35,165 nucleotides of DNA from UBA9410 sp036123585 (GTDB taxonomy: Bacteria; Actinomycetota; Acidimicrobiia; Acidimicrobiales; MedAcidi-G1): contig JAZADN010000097.1 in assembly GCA_036123585.1 (NCBI GenBank), positions 1 to 35,165 of the forward strand, written 5' to 3'. Positions 31,904-35,165 of this stretch are shown one piece after another. The notes beneath the pieces are model-generated. The model made no database searches and was not told the DNA's origin. It saw nothing but the letters and a program-made list of their open reading frames with translations. The translations under genes and the position numbers were made by a program. How positions within the stretch are numbered: the stretch's first letter is position 1; each line of letters starts with the position of its first letter.

Positions 31904-33364
31904 GTGGGCGCTGTGCGACGTTCGGCCACGGCAGCACGCCTCTGGGCGGTCCCCGCCCTGGTCGCCGCCCTCCTCGGTAGCTCGGCGGCGTGCGCCAACA
32001 CAGACGCCCCCGCGGAACCGACGGCACCTCCAGTCTTCCGCTGCCCGGGACCCGCCGTGCCGACCGAGCTCGACGTGACATGCCACCGGATCGACGTCGA
32101 CGGCGCCTCACTGGCCGTAGCCGTCCTCCACGCCGAGGATCCGACCGGACTCCCAGTGCTCCACCTCCACGGAGGCCCCGGGGGCCGGACGGTGGCCGAG
32201 CGGCACCGCTGGCTCGCCCCTAGGTCCTCGCTGCTTGCCCATCACGACGTGATTCTCGTCGACCAGCGGGGTGGCGGGTTCTCAACACCGTCGATGGACT
32301 GCCCGGAGGTCGACGGCACGACGGCTCCGGATCCCTCCCGCTACCGGGCCTGTCGCGACCGGCTCGATGCCGACGGTGTGGACCGCTCAGAGGTCACCGT
32401 GGCCCGCCTCGCTGCCGACCTAGTGGCGGTCCGACAGGCCTTTGAGATCGACCTCTGGCACCTGCACGGCGCCTCCTACGGCACACGGGTGGCCCTGGAG
32501 CTGCTCCGGACCGACGGCGATGCCGTGGCCGCAGCCGTCCTCGACTCGGTGGTCCCCCCGGACATCGCCACCCACGACGACCTCCCGGCAGGCGTGGTCG
32601 AAGCGTTGACTGCGCTGGGAAACTGGTGCTCGGAGCCGGACCGTGTGTGTGCCGGAGACATTGGCGAGCGCCTGGGCGACGTGCTCGGTCGGTTAGCCGA
32701 CAGACCGGCAACGGTTACCGTGCACTCGGGTGACACCCTCCGGGTGGACGACGTGGCATTCCTCCGTCTGGCTAGCGACGTCCTGGCCGGTACGGCCCCC
32801 GACGGTGCCGGTATTGCCGCAGCAGCAATCGCGATGGCGAAAACGTCCACCACGGAAGCCGTCGCCCTCCTACTGGACGCCACCGGCCGACATGACTCTC
32901 TCGGCCAATGGGCAACCGGTGACGCCAATGCAGAAGGAGCGCAGCTGTCGGTCGAGTGCGCCGACGAACTCCCCGGCAACGATTTCTCGGGCCCCGCTCC
33001 CGACAATCCGCCGTCCTGGGAGGACCGCGTTACTACAGCGGTGCGGGGCCGCTGGATCGACGTCCGCACCCTCTGCGCACTGTGGGGCGTCCCTCCGTCT
33101 TCGGCGGACACCCGCCGACCCGTTCGTTCCGAGGTCCCCGTCCTAGTGCTGGCCGGACTCCTCGACCCGGTCACGCCGGCCGCCTGGGCACACCACCTGG
33201 TCCACGGTTCCGGAAGCCTGACCGATGCCGTGCTCGCAACTTCCGTGGGATGGAGCCACGTTCCGTCGATGTCGGACCGATGCGCTGCCGAACTGGTCGC
33301 CAGCTTTCTCGACAATGGGATCCGGCCCAGATCCGGTCCCGCGAATTGTCCGACATCGGACTGA
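31904..33364 (+). CDS. Secreted alpha/beta hydrolase lipoprotein (tripeptidyl/prolyl aminopeptidase-like)
   Basis: 486 residues. A signal peptide (basic start, hydrophobic core about 14-25) ends in a lipobox SSAAC with Cys near residue 30. The hydrolase domain has HGGPGG, DQRGGGFS, a nucleophile elbow GASYGTR, an acidic residue in LAGLLDPVTP and a likely catalytic His in VGWSHVPSM. The layout is that of the S33 peptidases and esterases exported by actinobacteria (TAP-like C-terminus). The substrate is unknown, with peptides most likely. It begins 44 bases after the nuclease gene with GTG and may share its transcript. Confidence 0.8.
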   Translation: MGAVRRSATAARLWAVPALVAALLGSSAACANTDAPAEPTAPPVFRCPGPAVPTELDVTCHRIDVDGASLAVAVLHAEDPTGLPVLHLHGGPGGRTVAERHRWLAPRSSLLAHHDVILVDQRGGGFSTPSMDCPEVDGTTAPDPSRYRACRDRLDADGVDRSEVTVARLAADLVAVRQAFEIDLWHLHGASYGTRVALELLRTDGDAVAAAVLDSVVPPDIATHDDLPAGVVEALTALGNWCSEPDRVCAGDIGERLGDVLGRLADRPATVTVHSGDTLRVDDVAFLRLASDVLAGTAPDGAGIAAAAIAMAKTSTTEAVALLLDATGRHDSLGQWATGDANAEGAQLSVECADELPGNDFSGPAPDNPPSWEDRVTTAVRGRWIDVRTLCALWGVPPSSADTRRPVRSEVPVLVLAGLLDPVTPAAWAHHLVHGSGSLTDAVLATSVGWSHVPSMSDRCAAELVASFLDNGIRPRSGPANCPTSD

Positions 33365-33410
33365 GCACTGGGTCCGGATCGTCTCGGACGACCTCGATGG
33401 CGACGCCGAA

Positions 33411-34442
33411 TCAGCCCCGGGCAATGGAGGCCAGGGCGGCACCAGCCGAACCATCGGTGATCGCTGCGAACGCCCGCTCCAATCCATCGGCGATCCCGTC
33501 GGCGATCCCCGCCACCACTAGTCCGGCCGCTGCGTTCAAAGCGACAATGTCGCGTTTGGGCCCGGTCTCCGTGCCGTCGAGGATCGCCCGGGCGATGAGA
33601 GCGTTCTCCTCCGGGGGGCCGCCGACCAGAGCCGAGTCGTCCACAACTGTCAGTCCGAGGTCCGCAGGGTCCAGGGCAAGCTCGCTAACTTCGCCCTCGC
33701 GTAACTCGAGTACCCGGGACGGGCCTGTCAGGGCAAGCTCGTCGAGGCCCCCGTCGCCGGTCACCACCCACGTGTGTTCAGAGCCGCGAACCCGGAAGAC
33801 CTCCATCATCCGATCGGCTAGCGCCTCGTCGGCGGCCCCGATCACCTGTCGAGCCGGCTGGCCCGGATGCGAAAGCGGGCCGAGCACATTGAAGACCGTG
33901 GGGATACCGAGGCCGGCCCGGATAGGTCCGGCGAAGCGCATCGCCGGGTGGTAGGTGCGGGCGAACGCAAACCCGATGCGGTGCTCGGCCACCTGGGCTG
34001 CCAACGCTTCGGACCCCATCTCGATCTCGACACCCAGGATCTCCAGCAGATCAAAGGATCCTGAGGTGGACGATGCCTTGCGATTGCCGTGCTTGCAGAC
34101 CGTCGCCCCTCCGCCCACGGCCACGAAGCAGGCCATGGTCGACACGTTCAGGGCACCGTGCCGACGGCCGGCTACCCCGCCTGTTCCCACGATGTCGATC
34201 GTCCCCTCGGGGAGTTGAAGTGGCTCGGCGGCGGCCACCATGGCCCGCACCAGACCCTCGGTCTCGATCGCTGTCTCGCCCTTGGCCTTGAGGCCGACGA
34301 GGAAACCGGCGATCTGGGCCGGCTCGGCCTGGCCCTCGAGGATCTCGGTGAGGATGGCTTCGGCCTCGTCTGCCGACAGGTCGTCGCCAGCGCAGAGCCG
34401 GTCGAGCAGTCCCGGCCAGCCGCCGTATGCCTCTAGTGCCAC
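33411..34442 (-). CDS. trpD: Anthranilate phosphoribosyltransferase TrpD
   Basis: 343 residues. Family marks include the all-helical N-terminus with QIAGFLVGLKAKGET, KHGNRKASSTSGSFDLLE, the anthranilate-site HPAMR, FNVLGPLSHPG and the metal-binding GLDELAL. It joins anthranilate to PRPP in tryptophan synthesis. The PRPP loop is odd: GTGG is followed by VAGRRHGALNVST where the family has GTGGDG...NxST, so the usual Asp is missing and about three residues are added. The frame stays open, with no obvious frameshift. It is 10 bases downstream of whiB. The GTG start is provisional. Confidence 0.88.
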   Translation of the reverse strand: MALEAYGGWPGLLDRLCAGDDLSADEAEAILTEILEGQAEPAQIAGFLVGLKAKGETAIETEGLVRAMVAAAEPLQLPEGTIDIVGTGGVAGRRHGALNVSTMACFVAVGGGATVCKHGNRKASSTSGSFDLLEILGVEIEMGSEALAAQVAEHRIGFAFARTYHPAMRFAGPIRAGLGIPTVFNVLGPLSHPGQPARQVIGAADEALADRMMEVFRVRGSEHTWVVTGDGGLDELALTGPSRVLELREGEVSELALDPADLGLTVVDDSALVGGPPEENALIARAILDGTETGPKRDIVALNAAAGLVVAGIADGIADGLERAFAAITDGSAGAALASIARG

Positions 34443-34452
34443 AACCGTCGGG

Positions 34453-34767
34453 TCAGGCGGAGCGACGGCGCCGCAGGATCCGGCGACGCTCGCCCTCAGT
34501 GGTCCCGCCCCAGATGCCCGCCATCTCCCGGTGGGTCACGGCGTGGTCCAGGCATGCATCTCGGACCGAGCATCCTGAGCAGACCTCCAAGGCCCGGGCG
34601 ACGTCAGCATCGCTGTCGGGATCCGGGTAGAAGACCGACAAATCGAGGCCGCGGCAGGCCCCCCGCAGGTGCCACTGAGCAGGCAACGTTTCGGCCGGGA
34701 CAGCGACCGTCGAACCAGTAGCAGGTGCAGTCGGTACTGCAGAAGCGATGTCTACCAGCGTCTCCAT
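34453..34767 (-). CDS. WhiB-family iron-sulfur transcription regulator
   Basis: 104 residues. Four conserved cysteines at 38, 63, 66 and 72 bind a [4Fe-4S] cluster, followed by GIWGGTTEGER (84-94), the WhiB turn, and a basic tail (RRRILRRRRS) for DNA binding. WhiB proteins act with the major sigma factor and respond to redox state or nitric oxide. Closest in length and tail to WhiB1/WhiB2 types, but the exact class is uncertain. The ATG at 34767 was chosen for family length; only a weak GGAA precedes it. It is divergent from rnpB, 112 bases away. Confidence 0.92.
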   Translation of the reverse strand: METLVDIASAVPTAPATGSTVAVPAETLPAQWHLRGACRGLDLSVFYPDPDSDADVARALEVCSGCSVRDACLDHAVTHREMAGIWGGTTEGERRRILRRRRSA

Positions 34768-34879
34768 TTCCGAAGTGTTGCTAGTACCCGCGAACGCCCT
34801 TCGCAAGGGGTAAAACCGGCCATCGGGAACGCTCCATGTAAAGCCTGTTCCGGAACGGGCGGTGACCGGCCAGACTGGT

Positions 34880-35165
<286 letters not shown>

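Noticed and set aside
33372..33389. GTCCG/CGGAC hairpin between the hydrolase gene and trpD as a terminator
   Set aside because: The stem is only 5 bp with an 8-base loop and no T-run. Such stems are expected by chance at this GC content.
34785..34799. GCGAACGCCCTTCGC upstream of whiB as a second LexA box
   Set aside because: The half-site spacing and one half differ from CGAAC-N4-GTTCG. It is only a general short inverted repeat.

Overview
The window comes from a high-GC actinobacterium. The evidence is a SepF/DivIVA/YggT block next to ftsZ with no ftsA, a WhiB-type regulator, a DUF3040 protein, an MtrA/MtrB-like pair followed by a lipoprotein, a PimB'-type mannosyltransferase, and frequent GTG starts with GTGA stop/start overlaps. 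I think a deep-branching lineage such as Acidimicrobiia is likely, but this rests on gene content alone.

Positions 1-18031 hold one long leftward division and cell wall (dcw) cluster. In transcription order (right to left) it is mraZ, rsmH, an ftsL-like gene, ftsI, murE, mraY, murD, ftsW, murG, murC, murB, ftsQ, ftsZ, pgeF, a yggS-type PLP protein, sepF, yggT and divIVA, and then the first 32 codons of a Lys/Ala/Pro-rich protein cut by the left edge. Most junctions overlap by 1-4 bases. The three clear gaps carry signals: an array of MraZ-type boxes with 10-bp period before mraZ, a 30-bp inverted repeat between mraZ and rsmH, and a promoter with two 13-bp repeats before ftsZ. murF is absent from its usual place between murE and mraY.

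Positions 18116-20405 are a leftward operon: a DUF3040 membrane protein with a TTG start, a ROK-family sugar kinase, an 82-residue conserved-looking protein, and a lipoate/octanoate ligase family protein. Upstream of it, also leftward, is a NUDIX hydrolase gene overlapping dinB (DNA polymerase IV).

Positions 22440-26524 run rightward: a small membrane protein, an inositol monophosphatase, an OmpR-type response regulator, its histidine kinase, and a small GerMN-type lipoprotein. The last three look like a reduced mtrA-mtrB-lpqB operon.

Positions 26580-30085 run leftward: a small cysteine-rich protein, queG, a PimB'-like glycosyltransferase, a four-helix membrane protein and an SRPBCC protein. 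Divergent from it (30180-31859) is a DEDDh exonuclease/GIY-YIG nuclease fusion whose promoter contains a perfect LexA box, CGAACATTTGTTCG, just upstream of a probably leaderless ATG. A secreted alpha/beta hydrolase lipoprotein follows. trpD and a whiB gene run leftward from 34767. At the right edge, rightward, is the 5' part of the RNase P RNA gene (rnpB).

No CRISPR array, insertion sequence, phage gene or tRNA was seen. I found no wholly new defence or metabolic system. The points most worth checking are the regulatory DNA (MraZ boxes, LexA box, ftsZ repeats, the long hairpin), the missing murF, the minimal LpqB-like protein and an altered PRPP loop in TrpD.
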